Positions 31,554 to 44,600 of a DNA stretch of 64,000 nucleotides are shown here, piece by piece. Made by a program: the position numbers and the translations under genes. Origin of the DNA: Axinella damicornis (lineage: Eukaryota > Porifera > Demospongiae > Axinellida > Axinellidae); assembly GCA_963931865.1 (NCBI GenBank), contig OZ007516.1, forward strand, positions 3,900,744-3,964,743, read 5' to 3'. The first letter of the stretch is position 1; each line of letters opens with the position of its first letter. The notes beneath the pieces were generated by a model that saw only the letters and a list, made by a program, of their open reading frames with translations, did no database searches and was not told where the DNA came from.

Positions 31554-31662
31554 CTCTGAACCATTGAGGAAGTACCGATCTCTGTGTGTTTTGCTTCAAT
31601 GTTGGCTGCGTCATTGCCGGCCCCTGGCTCTGTGAGGCCAGACGCTGAGGGTGGAGGAGGAT
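31554..31662 (-). pseudogene. Fragment of an ACAD8 exon with its upstream intron end
   Basis: On the minus strand this matches exon 6 of the ACAD8 gene (49012-49119): CCCTCAGCGTCTGGCCTC at the acceptor, then ACAGAGCC, GACGCAGCCAACATTGAAGC, GAGATCGGTACTTCCTCAAT and GGTTC. It has a small deletion removing the ASYC-coding bases and another in the middle. The match includes intron bases before the exon (CCTCCTCCACCCTCAG), so it arose from DNA rather than mRNA. No neighbouring ACAD8 exons are present. Confidence 0.8.
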
Positions 31663-32045
31663 TGGAGGAGTAAGAACGGGTTGAGGTCACCACTATACGC
31701 AGCTCCATACTGTGACACAGCAGAGGAATACCCTATTTCTCTGGAAGAGGTTTAATATCAATGTGGCTGCAAATTATGTTTCTAAGTACGTATACTGCGA
31801 GTTTACGTAACATAGACTACGTATGCCGGATGTGGCCTGGAAAGACATTCCACGTACAACCACCCGCTGCATGGCTGCGCATGCCAGCAAAACCAAGATG
31901 GGTGGTAAGTTGGTGTCAGTGTTTTGGGGGTGCGAAGCCCATTTACCACAGTTACAGCGTAGAAAGGCAGCTGCACGGTACGTCGACTATGTTGTAAATT
32001 TATATAAACGGCTACATCTGCAGGAGCGCGAGGTGTGCTGCGTGG

Positions 32046-32131
32046 ATGCTGCGGCTCGGAGCCTTGCGGCTGGCAGTGCTGTCTGTGGTGCTGCTGTCGA
32101 AGGGGACGCAGGGCAGAGAAGAACCCAGCAG
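32046..32131 (+). CDS. Possible signal-peptide exon of an unidentified gene
   Basis: An ATG frame, MLRLGALRLAVLSVVLLSKG followed by TQGREEPS, then AG|GTGAGA. It has the n-region, hydrophobic core and polar end of a secretory signal peptide. Its splice phase does not fit the first visible MFS exon at 34492, and no continuation was identified. Confidence 0.3.
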
Positions 32132-33031
32132 GTGAGATCAGTATAACCAGACCCAGAGGCTGATCAATCATGATCATGTGTGGGGGCCGGGGGTGGGGGA
32201 AATTATCTGTGTGCACGTGGAAATACGTATCAGTACTAGACTGTGGCTCTGCCAAGGATTATCTGGGCTCTGCTCAAATTCCTGCAGAGTGTACAGTGGG
32301 TTGCAGTTCGGAAATTCCGTGCACTGTGGTTCTGTACTGACTCACGAAGTATTCCATACCTGATGGCCACGTGCTAGCAGTGGCACATCATCGCTCAGTG
32401 AGCCCAGGAGCCCCATAATGAGCTACGAGCCACAGCATCCACGTTGCAAATGGCGACCACGTGGGCTCCATTCTGTACAGAATTTTCGAACACACCTGTA
32501 ATCCACTGTGTTACCAGACAGACCCTTTCCCATGTGTGATACTCCATGCTATATATAGGGTTGCTTGCAAGGCTATACTTCCAGCTCACATTTTGCTCAG
32601 GGAGGAATAGCCTGGGTTCGAGGCTAAGGGAGGAACGAGGCTGTGTGGGAGTCAGGTTTTTGGTTACACATCACTGTACACAGGATGAAAGACTTCAAAG
32701 AGGACAAATTAGTAACGTTCATTGAACTGGCTTCTTTTGCAAGACACATTGAGTCTGACACCAAATCCTGCAAGCATGCACCTGCTAATTGGATAATGGA
32801 GATTTGGGGACCCCCACACTCCCACATTAGTTATGGGGATCCCATTACACATTACTTTCACATGCAATGGTCCATTTCGGATTCCTGGATCCAGCATTCA
32901 TATAACAGCGAATGAATGACAACAGAGCTGGTAATTCTACTACTCAATGCAGCGAACTACATGTTGGTGCATCGTAACACTCCTGGTAGGGGAAAAGACG
33001 TACCTTGTATACTAATGTCATGAAAGAGTGT

Positions 33032-33414
33032 TAGCCTCGTTCCCAGGCCCTGCCCAGCTTTTCGTCACTTGCAGTACGGAAAAGCGGGAGAGGACCTGGT
33101 ATTTTTCCTCATGTGAGCATGACGTAATCAAGAAACGGTAAAGTGAAAAAGTGAAGTTTTGTGTATTGTTCAACCAACTACACATTCAACGCTTGGTGTG
33201 TATGATAGTCGCCCAAAGCTATCTAGATACACATGGTAAGTTACCTGGTACATGTACTTTAGCTCTTCTTGCTGTTCTGAGCCACGTTCAATCTAACCGG
33301 TTCCACCGTCCTTTCTATCCTGACGTCCCTCATGTGAGGAAAGATACTAGGCCCTCTCCCGCTTTTCCGTACTGCAAGTGATGAAAAGCTGGGCAGGGCC
33401 TGGGAACGAGGCTA
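33032..33414. mobile_element. Long hairpin-family element with perfect 9-bp target duplication
   Basis: Begins TAGCCTCGTTCCCAGGCCC and ends GGGCCTGGGAACGAGGCTA. AAAGAGTGT is directly repeated at 33023-33031 and 33415-33423. The interior is homologous to 1122-1501. No ORF of interest. Confidence 0.9.
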
Positions 33415-33675
33415 AAAGAGTGTAGTCGCTTGATAAACCTGCTGCCCTAGCCCACCAAGACTCGCCTCTGGTCGCTGCTTGGCAAGGACTTCCCACTTAG
33501 CCATACTAACAGCCACCTGCAGTATGCTGGCTGGGTTCAGAGATCACAATACGGCTAAAACGGAGCTGACAGGGCTACAAATGGAGCTGACAGGGGCTGG
33601 GAATGAGGCTATCACCAGTCCCCATGTGGGCCTGGTGGAGGCTTCACAACGGTTAGTCTAGGTACCAGACCCTAA

Positions 33676-33783
33676 TAGCCTCGTTCCCAGGCCATCGCCC
33701 AGCTTTTCGTCGCTTGCAGTACCTCCCCGCTTTACCGTACTGCAAGCAACGAAAAGCTGGGCGTGGGACTGGGAACGAGGCTA
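33676..33783. mobile_element. Hairpin MITE copy
   Basis: TAGCCTCGTTCCCAGGCC and CTGGGAACGAGGCTA arms with CAGCTTTTCGTCGCTTGCAG and its complement inside. The flanks AGACCCTAA and AGACCCTTG agree at 7 of 9 bases. Confidence 0.8.
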
Positions 33784-34491
33784 AGACCCTTGCATGTGGA
33801 GGGTGGAGACTACACAATGGTTTGTATTGTCACCTGTTACTGTATGGAAGTGTATTGGCTGGCTTATGTTTTGTACATGTACATAGGCCTGGCTTGTGGT
33901 TTGTAGTAGATGGCTGTCTCGTGCAAGGGAGATTTTATCCCAAGGACCAGACCTCAAGAATGCATTTTGCCCATGTCCTGCGTCCCAAACAATGAGTGGT
34001 ATTGTATGCTGCCTCTATCTATCTATGCTTATAATATGAACCCTCCACAAAGCCTCCAGTCTACATGTACAGCCCTTGGAACAGCCATACCAGTCAGGGT
34101 CGCAGGGTTTCATATTGGCAGGTATTCCTAGACTGCCAAATCGCCAAATTAAAAACACTGCCGAACTCTCCTGCTATATGGTAGTTTTAGTCTTCATAAA
34201 AGGGTTTTGCGATTTGTGACCTATAAAGGTACTCAACAGAGAATTCGACCCTAAGCCTACCCCTAGTGTACCCAAGCTTGTTAGACACAGAATACAACCT
34301 TTGAGGTATCATTGTTGCTTGTGCTGAGGCGGTCAGCTTTCAGCAAGCTAGAATGCAACAGGCTACGTGTTTGGATTCAGTGATTTGTGGACCCAAAATG
34401 GGCCTCCTCTTTTTTCGTTGGGGGGCATTCCCCCAGATCCACTGGTTTGTGTGTGAAGGCCAACCCCCTGTTTCTGTTTCTTCCTTTGTAG

Positions 34492-37400
34492 CAACAGAGA
34501 TCTGCAGGCTGAGGTGGAACTGGTTATTTGTGGTACTCCTCGGTTGTCTGATCACGAACAGCTACAGCTCAATTCTGCCATCCTTCCATCAGTTCGTCAC
34601 TAACCCAACAGCTCAGCAGCTACGCGGGACAGGGAGGGAGAATAAGGTGAAGTTACTGTTGTCCCAATCCTTTCTAAGTTGTGCATGGGTTCCAAATACC
34701 ATCAGCAGCATCTTGTGATATTGTCAATGACATCATCATGACATCATAATACTCATGACATCATCACGGCATCATCATTACATGACCGTGACATTATCAC
34801 ATCGGCAATGACATCATGACATCACAACAGCATGACATCACAGGAATTGTCATGCAATGACACTTCACCTCTGTCTACAGATTGAGGCAGGTCTTGGCCT
34901 ACCAGAGAAATTCTACCATGTGGCTATGTCAGTATTCAGTGTTGGCGAATTCCTGGGTGCGGTGATCGGCAGTATTGCCTCCAGCAGATTGCCGTACTGG
35001 TACAGTGTAATCTGTGCTCTACTGTGCCACATTACAGGATATGTGATCTATGCCATAGCTACGAGCGGCTGGATGATAATTGTGGCACGAATAATGTCAG
35101 GAACGTTTGTTGGAATGCAAACAGTCGTAACATTCTCCTACTTTGGTGTGAGCTACCAGGACTATCTGGAGGCTCTTGAGCCAGAGGCGAGGATGAAAGA
35201 GGAGACAAAGGCAACTCGGGTGAAGGACAAACTGTTTTCTTTCTACGCTGTTGCCGTCCAGACTGGGACTTCAGTTGGACCAGGTTTGACCACGTGATGT
35301 GTTGTTTCTGACGAACTATATAGTCCATTTTATTTGGGAACAGCAATTTGTTTGTTTTCACAGGTACAAGCTTTCATAATTCCCCCATACTGAAAATCTG
35401 CAGAAATGTTTATGGTTTTTGGTTTGTGGTTTAAGCACTAGCTACTGGTATATAGATTTATGGCTGTGTTGACATTTCCCGTGGTAGCACTGGATCAACA
35501 AGAAAGGCATTGCACATGATCATTGATTGAAAGGAAGACAGTTTGCAAATCTGAACTCGGTATCAGTGAGCACTTACCAATGATGTGTTTCCCATCCCAA
35601 CAGGGTTTGCTGCAATCCTGGCCCAGTTCCCTTACCACTTCCGCTCCATAGCATGGTACAACATTGGTCTTGGAATTGTGTACATTCTATTTCAACTTTC
35701 AACGTTCCGAGGAGAAAGCAAATGTCACTGTGAGAATTCATGTAAAAAGAGCAAGCGTTCACTCCCCGGGAGGTCAAGGTTGAGGGAAATGATTTGTGGT
35801 AACATGTCTCTGATCATTGTATCCTTGAAATAACCATAATTGTAAGTATGTGTTGCTATAGGTAATGATATGTTGTATAACATCAACCAATTGGACGAGT
35901 CTCGTTCCCAGCTCATCGGTCTGGGGATGAGATTAGGGTATCATGCACTGTATGAACCAACTACAGTAATAGAGATACATACCTTGCGCCTAATTAGTTT
36001 TGCTAGTTTAGTGTTTCACTGAGAATGATCACTGTCTTGGGTTTGTTACCTTGACCGTCACTCAGAGTCTGGTGTTCTTGATACTAGCGCGGGGATTGAT
36101 CACTTCCAGGTTCATAATCTACGAGCAGCTCTTCAACCCGATACTAAGTGATTCCTTTGGGTTCTCAGTAAAGCAGACGTCCTACTTCTTTGTGCTACTG
36201 CTGCCAGCTGCTATTATAGGGGCTCTCGTATTGTAAGTTGGCAGTCATGCATGTATTTACTTAGGCCATGACTTACATCTGGTATACCTAGGCCCTGTTT
36301 CAAGGTATCTGCCTCCACCCTAGCTTGAAACGGGAAGGCTGTGACCTAGGCCTATTACCAGCATGCCCTCACTAAGTCCTAACATGCAGGTGTACGGTCC
36401 CAGTCACGTTCCTGTAGTGGTATCGATATGCTCCACTCAAGAGCGCATGATGACATCATTTCCACCGTGAAAAAACCATGATGTCATCATGCGCTCTTGG
36501 CTCCACTCCAGCTGTGTCTAGATTACTAGCAAGTTGCAACTCAAAGCTAGGCGTTGGCCTGGCATTGCGAGCACCACCATCATTGCACATCTTGGCATGG
36601 TTCACCCCAGCTTTGTGTTTTTCTCCTCAGGGTGCTAATGCAGAGACTCAAACTGAACGCTCGTATCATCACTATCTTTGGAGTGTTCTCCTGCATGGTT
36701 GGAATGGTACTGATGGCTGACTGGCAGTCCATCCCACACGATCCATGCACCGACTTCAGTCTCTACTACCACCCTGAGATTACAAGCAGACTGTCTAATG
36801 GTACCCTGGAGCTTTGCTGGACTTCACCCAATGGCTGTCAGTTGTCCCCAAATGAGTCAGTCCACAATGAGTCGGCCGTGGAGAACAAGATTACAGTTGT
36901 TGAGTCGGTTCTTCAGTACGTAAAAATGCCAGAATCCAATGTTCATATTCATGGGGCGAATCATCAAGTTTTGAATGCTACTGATTACAACGTGGCCATG
37001 AACGTTTGTGAGTCACTGAGAGAGAGTCAGTATCATTGCCACTGGATCCCAAAAGCAACTGGTACACTCTGTGAAGCTTGTCCGGCAATATGCCGAGGGA
37101 TTGGCCACACCATCAATTTTGTTCAGTACACCATTGGTGCGTTTATCTACCGATTCACCTTGCCTATAGCAAGGACTACCATCATGATTGTGATGTCAGA
37201 TATTGTCAACAAAGATTATCAGGTGCGTTAAATCCTACATTGCATGTTTTCAGTATAGGTATATAAGAGAGGGAATTTCCAGATGGTAGGGAATTTCCAG
37301 ATGGTAGGGAATTTCCGGACATAGCCCCCTCTCTATATAGTAGCAGTTTTTCCTCCTAACACACTATGCCTTGTCTACTTTTATACTAAAAATGATTACC

Positions 37401-38422
37401 AAACTAATCTTGAGTTGCGATTTAGTAGTTACAACCAATCTCTACCCAATGAAAACGTACTAAAACAGCACTTGTAAACATGTCCTGTGAGCATCTAGGC
37501 ATGCTGTTCAGACTGCTGTTGTTAGTTTCACTGGGCTCATATCTTTTATTCCACAGCCAATAGTGATGGGATTTGCGTATGCTTCAACGGGTCTTTGCAG
37601 AAGTGTTACTCCTCTCTTCAGTAAGTCCAAGTGTGCTCTCCTTCACTGCCCATATTGTTACTCATGTGACCCTCAACGAATCAGGATCGATCACATGGCT
37701 GTACTTGATACACACTCTAGTGTGTGCATTATCTAGATATTGCACACTTTGCAAAGAGCTATGGCTGGCTGTCCACCATGCCTCAGCTGAGAAATACCTG
37801 TTTCCTAGTTTTTGGTGCGGTTAGTTAGTGTATAGAGTGGCTGCATTGATGTCACGTGACAGAGTACTTCCGCAAGGCAAAAGAACATGGAGTTCAATGG
37901 GAAAACTACTGTCACTTGTAATCCAGGTTGCATAGCTGCTCAATCTAATCGGCATGGTAACTGCGCTACAGCGACAGTTGACACAGTAGTACTTGGTAAG
38001 TTCCGAGCTGCTTGCATTTCGATATTCTTGCCTTGCAGGCTTATGAGGGCATTCCGGTTGTTTTATGGCCAGTGACGTCAAATGTAGCCTCTCTATAATG
38101 CACCAAAAGTGATATTACAACTATTTTCTTATTGCCCTCCCCCCTTCCCCCAACTCCAACAGTGGGTGCAGCCTATGAAGGAGTACACAAGCGGACCTAC
38201 CTGGCGATGTCCATCATGATAGCCCTCCAGATTCCCGTCATGCTGATGCTGCTACTACTCTACCGCACACTGGGCCACCTGAGGAGGCAGCAGATGCGCG
38301 TCAGTGCCACTGAGCCTCAGCCCTCTGCCAGTAGTGATCAGGACAGTGTCTCAGATGAAACTGAAATGGCAGGGCTGTTGGCACCAGAGAAAAAACCTTT
38401 GGAGGATTCTAGCAATTTATGA
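34492..38422 (+). CDS. Major facilitator superfamily transporter (first exon missing)
   Basis: Multi-pass membrane transporter; the substrate is unknown. Exons: 34492-34646, 34881-35283, 35604-35818, 36066-36232, 36631-37222, 37557-37620 and 38163-38422. They sum to 618 codons in one frame, which favours the donor at 35818 over the one at 35798. Hydrophobic segments include WLFVVLLGCLITNSYSSILP, YWYSVICALLCHITGYVIYA and YFFVLLLPAAIIGALVL. An MFS-like loop GSIASSRLPYW follows TM2. A large loop (36720-37130) holds several N-glycosylation sequons (NGT, NES, NES, NAT) and paired cysteines, as in lysosomal or cell-surface MFS proteins. The tail contains EMAGLL, an acidic dileucine signal of the ExxxLL type, suggesting an endolysosomal location. 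It is MFSD8-like in general plan, but I would not name an orthologue. Confidence 0.8.
36436..36505. repeat. Short inverted repeat in an MFS intron
   Basis: CAAGAGCGCATGATGACATC and GATGTCATCATGCGCTCTTG form complementary arms separated by about 20 bp. Confidence 0.8.
37262..37345. repeat. Partial relative of the 60438-60657 element
   Basis: Three GGGAATTTCC units are followed by GGACATAGCCCCCTCTCT and AGCAGTTTTTCCTCCTAAC, which parallels the interior of the element at 60438-60657. It lies in an MFS intron. Confidence 0.55.
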
Positions 38423-39511
38423 TAGAGCGTATCTATTTGTGTACTAACATTGATTCCACCATTTGTGTGAGCAGCTCCATTAATGAGCAATGTTAAAAAA
38501 GGATCGTCTCACTGATCACGCATGACATGTACAGGCTGAAGCTAAGCTGTCTAGCAGGAGCTTAGCCTCCTACTAGTACTCGTATAATAGCAGCAGATGC
38601 ATGATTGTGATTTGGGGGACCTAAGTATACCTACTAAAACACTAAGTCGTTGCTCCGGCCTGTTGCTGTTGCTTCCCGCCTCACTGAAGCCTCTGGACCG
38701 TACCTCTTTAGTCTCGTTCCCAGCCCCTTGGCTTTTGGTCGCTTATAGCAATAGTCTCCAAGATCCTTTCCTTAGCCTGGGAACAAGGCTAAGATCCTGT
38801 TGACTCAGTAGTCCGTGGCCGGCAAGCCGAGTACTGAATCGGGTTGCACTTGCCATGTCCCTCTTCTTTTGTTTCACTGTATCCCATATGGACTGAAGTT
38901 CCTCTATATATCTAAGTCTTCGTTTACTGTACTGTGCCGTTTCTGTTATCGTTATTGGTGTGTTTTTGTAAATTCACATGTCTCATAAGCTCTCATGAGC
39001 TGGCTGCTCCTGGCAGCTGACAAAAAAGTTTGATTGATTGATTGATTGATATTGCCATTAATCTACAAAGAGAAAGAACTTAGGAAGAAAAAAAAACAGC
39101 AGCCTTGCTGAGCAAAAAAGAAGGAAAAAAAAAAGAGAAAGACAAAAAGAGTTACACTTGCCATTAATTTCCTACAAAGAGAAAGAGCCTAGGGGAAAAA
39201 AAAACAGCAGTCTCCCTCCTTCCATGAGCAAAAAAAGAAGGAAAAGAGAAGAAACCTAGCAACACACCCATCCCTCCGTGACAGGTCAGACACCGAAGTG
39301 TGCATGCTGCCTCAGGAGCGTTGGATAGGCGACACTGGGATCACAGGAGGCCGACGGCCGCCATCCCGACTTCCCGCCAAAACCATGTGCAATTCATATT
39401 TGAACCCCAGCCGGCTATTTCCGGTTGCGCATGCGCAACGCGACTTCCCGCAAAATAAATTGTTCAAATTTCTGTTGCGCGCGCCAGTAACATATAGTCC
39501 CCATGCCAGTC

Positions 39512-40206
39512 AGCTACAGTGCTCCCAGCAAAGAGAGTACATTTTGGTTTCTTTGAGAAAATTGTGTATAACTTCAAACAGACATCATCTATGTTCAAAA
39601 TAAGTTGATAGAAATGTACCATAACCATTTTGTGACCAATCACGAAAAAATAATTAAGTCACATGACATTCCAACAGAGCTATATCTCCACATGTCAACT
39701 GAGTACGCAAAATACTTTAGGGTCAGCATTTCCCTAAACCTAGGAGTTAAGATCTGAAACTTGATGCACGTGTAGTGACCCAAGTGGAGCAGGTTTTAAG
39801 CCCCTCTTGAATCCTTAATTCTGTTGTCCTGAGAGACCAGAGATGTTAAAGCAGTTCCGGTTCCGGAGGGGCCTATACTTTAGGGTCAGCATTCACACAA
39901 ACCTGGTAGTTAAGAGCTGATTTTTTTTTGAGAGGTCATGCTTATGCTATAGTATGTCTGGCCCAAGTTTAAAATCCTAACCCCTTACAGATCCTGAGAT
40001 GTTGCCCCTTTTGTTCAATTTTTGTAAATTTAATCAAAAATCTGACCTTTGACCCCTGGTTTTTCTATTGAATTTATATGGAATTTAAATCCAGTCCAAA
40101 GGGGTTCTCAGGTGGTTTTATGGTGATTTGAGTGTGGAAAACTGGTTGTAACTTCCAAAATCAAAATTTCCGAAAATGTACTCTCTTTGCTGGGAGCACT
40201 GTAGCT
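39512..40206. mobile_element. Inverted-repeat element of about 700 bp
   Basis: The left end AGCTACAGTGCTCCCAGC continues through AAAGAGAGTACATTTT. The right end is the complement, AAAATGTACTCTCTTTGC then TGGGAGCACTGTAGCT. The interior has no recognised ORF but repeats a motif (GGGTCAGCATTTCCCTAAAC and GGGTCAGCATTCACACAAAC) at 39720 and 39890. Confidence 0.75.
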
Positions 40207-40235
40207 GGCAGAGGTCTGGGCACGAGACTACTGCA

Positions 40236-40312
40236 TAGCCTCGTTCCCAGGCCCCGCCCAGCTTTTCGTCACTTGCAACTGAAAGCGACGCGCGGGCCTG
40301 GGAACGAGGCTA
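40236..40312. mobile_element. Hairpin MITE copy upstream of ALDH5A1
   Basis: TAGCCTCGTTCCCAGGCCC and GGGCCTGGGAACGAGGCTA ends with CAGCTTTTCGTCACTTGC inside. It ends 177 bp before the ALDH5A1 start codon, so it may lie in the promoter. Confidence 0.8.
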
Positions 40313-40489
40313 GATCAGCATACCTACGTAACCAGGGTCAGCAAATTTATGAATATTGAAGCTTTGATGTGCGTACATACCGCGAAGAAACTCATGGTCT
40401 ACTTAGGCTTGGGGCCGGAGCATGCAATGCATGCCAGATCAGAATAATTCAGGCTGTCAGAAGAAGTATAATAGCTCGTCATTGCAAAA

Positions 40490-41583
40490 ATGGCTGCATT
40501 GAGAGGGCTGCAGTTTCTGGGAAGGGGGCTTCCAGAGGTCACCAGAACACACCTGTTGAGCAACAAGGCCTGGATTGCAGGACAGTGGGTGGATGCCATG
40601 TCGAGGAACACCTACCCTGTGTACAACCCCTCCAACAGGGAGATCATAGCTGAGGTAGGGAGAACAGAGCAGCTAACAACTGAACATTTAATTTACTGTT
40701 ATCTGATGTAGATATTTTTATTTCATTAATGGGCAATCCTACAACATGATCTCTCGGAGTGAAGACTAGATCCATTAGCAATAATTGTAGAAATTCCAAA
40801 CGTCTTTTTGCTATTGTACAAAGTAGTATTGCAAAAACCATGTCAGTATACAGCAATGTTTCAGTCTGAACTGGCCCTTCTTCAGGCTACACTACACAAA
40901 CCTGTACAATAGTAGGCAAGTGCATATTTTTCTTGTTTCTCCCCCGTATATTTTTCTTGTTTCTACCACGATATTACCAAGCACCCCAGCTACGCCTTGA
41001 TTTTTGTTTTCATCAGAGCACCATTCTTGTGCCCCTTTTCAGTTGGCTCTTTTTCTCTGTTCCTAGCATAATTATGTCATGTTTCTTTTTCATATCCTTT
41101 TCGTTTTCAATGTGTCTGTATAATAATTTTATTATTTGGTTGATTGCATGCAACTTTACCTGTGTACAATCCTTTTCTTTGTGGATAAATAAATTCAAAA
41201 TTCATTACTGCCATTACTATTCCCATTTCAATTACGAATCTCTCTCACTTATCAGCAGCTGAAAGTAGAACGAGTTAAATCACCCACATTTGTTATGTGT
41301 GCTCCTGTACGGCACATCATCCATTGCAGGTCCCGGACATGGCCCCTGAGGATGTTCACTGGGCTGTGAGGGAGGCACATGCCTCTCAGCGATCATGGGC
41401 GGTTCTCACTGCAAAGGTATTTATTTGTGGCTGCATGCCCTTCTCACCACACCCACGCCATTCGGAACATCTGTGTTTATAATATTTGTTGCAGGAAAGA
41501 GCTCGGATGTTGCGCAGGTGGTTTGACAATGTGGTAGCCAACAAGGAGGAACTTGCTAAACTAGTTGCACTGGAAGTGGTACG

Positions 41584-41621
<38 letters not shown>

Positions 41622-44600
41622 CACACACACACATGCACACACACACACACATAACTGAAGGATTTAAACTTGAGTGGATTATAACCTAACAGTGTAATAG
41701 ATGTTCAGTTTAGAGCTGGCTAGCTGTGTTGTGTCTGCAAAACAATCACCACCGGTGTGTTTGTCATGCAGTTGCAGATAAAGATAAACACATAAATTTC
41801 AGAGCCATTGGCCCATTGCTTACTGGCTGTGGGAATGTCAAGGTTCATTATGTGTAGCAAAAGCAATGAACTATATCTACAACTCCTTACTGCAACTCTA
41901 CTGATTATTACTCCTGAGCAGGAGTCGGAATGGTGTACCGGTATATATAATTATGTGCAAATCATGGGGTTTAGTGTTCTGTTCATTTCAATCATTTCTG
42001 CATCTGACTAACTCTGGTGATTCTTTTACTGGTTCCATGTTGCAGTACTCCACTGTGAAGGATATACCGGTAGTTGTTACCATCTCATGAAGCCATGTCA
42101 GTCTATAGCTTGCATGGCAATGGCAAACTTCAGGCAGTGGTTAAAATAAACAATGTGTTTGTATGTGAACTACACATGAACCTCTGAACTTTGTGCTGCG
42201 TCATGCGAAATGGTGTTGCAGTACAAACTTCCCAGTTCTGTAGCTAACCATAACCATCGCTCTTGCCTGTTTGCAAAAAGGGCTCAAAGTTAGTACTACA
42301 ACATGCTGTGCATAGAGTAGCTCAAGAACTGTACTTGACAACAATTTTGCTTGAGAGACTAATCAGGATTTTACTGAGTTGTTAACGTTGCTCAACTTCT
42401 GCTGCATACTCTGAGGATGTTTTTGAGTGAACTGCTATGTAGTTTACAAGGCTTGGGGTTTTGTATACATACAAATAAGTATCCGTGGCCATCCCATAGA
42501 AATCAGGTGATGGTGTGGCACTATGAATGTTAACGTTTCTAGGGAGATGCTTACGTATGTCATCATGGGGTGAGCCTGAGCAAGCCGCATGCATGTTGTA
42601 TATAATAGTGTAGTTTAAGATGCCATCATATGCACCCTGAATCAAATTGTAGCGTCCTGATGCTGAAGTTGCAACATGCACGCACATGGGCAGCAGGTTC
42701 ATCATGAGAGAGAGAGTATTGAATCAAATTTGCATGAGGCTATATACAAGAACCCTCCAACGCTCCAGCCCACTTCCGAGCTACTTTCTCAATCATCACC
42801 TCTGCTGTTCAAGACTTGAACCATATAGATAGATATATCTATGCTTGAACCTCCAGCCTGCTTGAACCTCCAGCCTGCTTGAACCTACAGCCTGAAAACT
42901 CTTTCCAGGCTGTCTTCCTCTCATTCTGCATCCTTTTTGCAGTCACGTCTCTCACTGTAGCCATTGAAGAGGTAGGGCCATGAGTGGTCTTGGTCTTTGT
43001 TGTAACCATCAGAGGCACTGTGATGTCTCCAACTCGAGTGATTTCAATTTCTCGGTCAAGCAATGTGAATTTATCCATGACGTAGTAACATTTTCCATTA
43101 TTTGTGGTAAGGACACTAAACCACCCGGTTGTACGTACAGTAAAACAAAGCTGAATGATCTGTGTGGGGCTCGCTCAGGTTTGGCCCAAAAATACCTGAC
43201 CAAAGTGTCCAGTGTGGTACCCATGCATCTATTGGAGGAAATATGGTAGAGCCTAGGCACTCCTAGACCAGTAGTAGGCCTGAGGCTCTTTATGCTGGCA
43301 TAATTATCAACGTAAATGGTGTAATGCTGGAATAATAGCATAATCCACCACATTTTGTTGCTGCAGCTAATTGTGAGTACTTTTGGTTAACAATGCAGAT
43401 TACTTTTGGTTAACAATGCAGATTATATCACTCACACTACATTATCTTTTAAGCAGTCAGCTTGATTGTTAAATTATGAGCGTAATTTATGCAAGCCTTG
43501 GGCCTAACTAATAAGCCGTGCTTTCACATATCCATGCAGGGCAAACCCTTACAGGATTCACTGGTAGAGGTATTGCACGGTGCCGACTGTCTGGAATGGT
43601 TCTCAGAAGAAGCCAAGCGTGTCTATGGCGACATCATCCCTCCGACCGCCAGGAATAAGAGGCTACTTGTCACTAAGCAACCAGTGGGTGTGGCAGCCCT
43701 AATCACTCCCTGGAACTCCCCCATTGCAATGATAACAAGAAAGGCGGGAGCTGCATTGGCTGCAGGATGTACCACGGTTGTTAAACCCTCGGAAGAGACA
43801 CCGCTCTGCGCATTGGCACTTGCAGAGGTTTGCCAGTTGTTCAGTGAATTATCGTAATCATTTGAAATATCCCTCCCGGCATTCTTAGCTCTCACGTCAG
43901 GCTGGCATCCCTCCTGGCGTGTTCAATGTACTCACATGCAGCCGTCAGTCCACTCCTGCAGTGGGACAAGCCCTCACCGGCAGTGACCTGGTGGCCAAAC
44001 TCTCCTTTACTGGTTCCACAGCTGTTGGGAAGGTGAGGATTGAGAAGGGAAGATGGAGGACGGGGAGGAGGGGAGTGATAAAATTTTAATTCTCACGTCT
44101 CACTAGGTCCTGTTATCTCAGTGTGCTGAAACTGTCAAGCGTGTTTCCATGGAGTTGGGTGGAAGTGCACCAATGATTATCTTTGACTCTGCTGACGTGG
44201 GGGTTGCAGTCCGGGGAACACTTGCCGCCAAGTTTAGAAACACAGGACAGACTTGCATCAGTCCAAACAGGTGGGAGGTTAGCCTCACTCCCAGGCTGGA
44301 GCCTGGGAATGGAGCCTGGGAATGACCATACTACTGCAATGCAAGGCATTGTATGGTATGAGCATTGTTAAAACTTGCATTGGTAGAAGTGCACTTTGTC
44401 TGGCCTACCTAGCCTCTGTCTGCTCCATTGCTCTATGCTGCACTCATCTCTGGCTTGCCTTGCATCAGCTTGCTCAGCGTGTCTTCTTCCGATTCTGTAG
44501 CTTCACAACTGCTCTCCAATCCCTGTCATTCAGCAGTCTCTCCTGTACAGTTTGCTGATACTGTTCCACACCTCCTGAGCATTTCTCCATCATTTGTTTC

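Larger units (their letters stand above)
30572..34491. other. Interval between tetraspanin and MFS transporter
   Basis: No complete gene recognised. It contains an ACAD8 exon-6 fragment (31554-31662), a possible signal-peptide exon (32046-32131), a long hairpin-family element (33032-33414) and a shorter one (33676-33783). The first exon of the MFS gene is expected here but was not placed. Confidence 0.4.
38423..40489. other. Intergenic region between MFS transporter and ALDH5A1
   Basis: Contains a hairpin MITE near 38712-38790, a sequence ending in a TTGA tandem run at 39025-39050 that may be the 3' end of a LINE-type retroelement, an A-rich purine tract (39060-39250), the 39512-40206 inverted-repeat element and a hairpin MITE at 40236-40312. 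No gene is recognised. Confidence 0.45.

Noticed and set aside
32046..34646. Signal-peptide-like exon at 32046 as the first exon of the MFS transporter
   Set aside because: The splice phase does not match the 34492 exon, and an MFS protein would not normally start with a cleavable signal peptide.
42839..43353. Minus-strand frames inside ALDH5A1 intron 3
   Set aside because: Short overlapping frames without known motifs, next to a TGAACCTCCAGCCTGCT tandem repeat; more likely intron noise.
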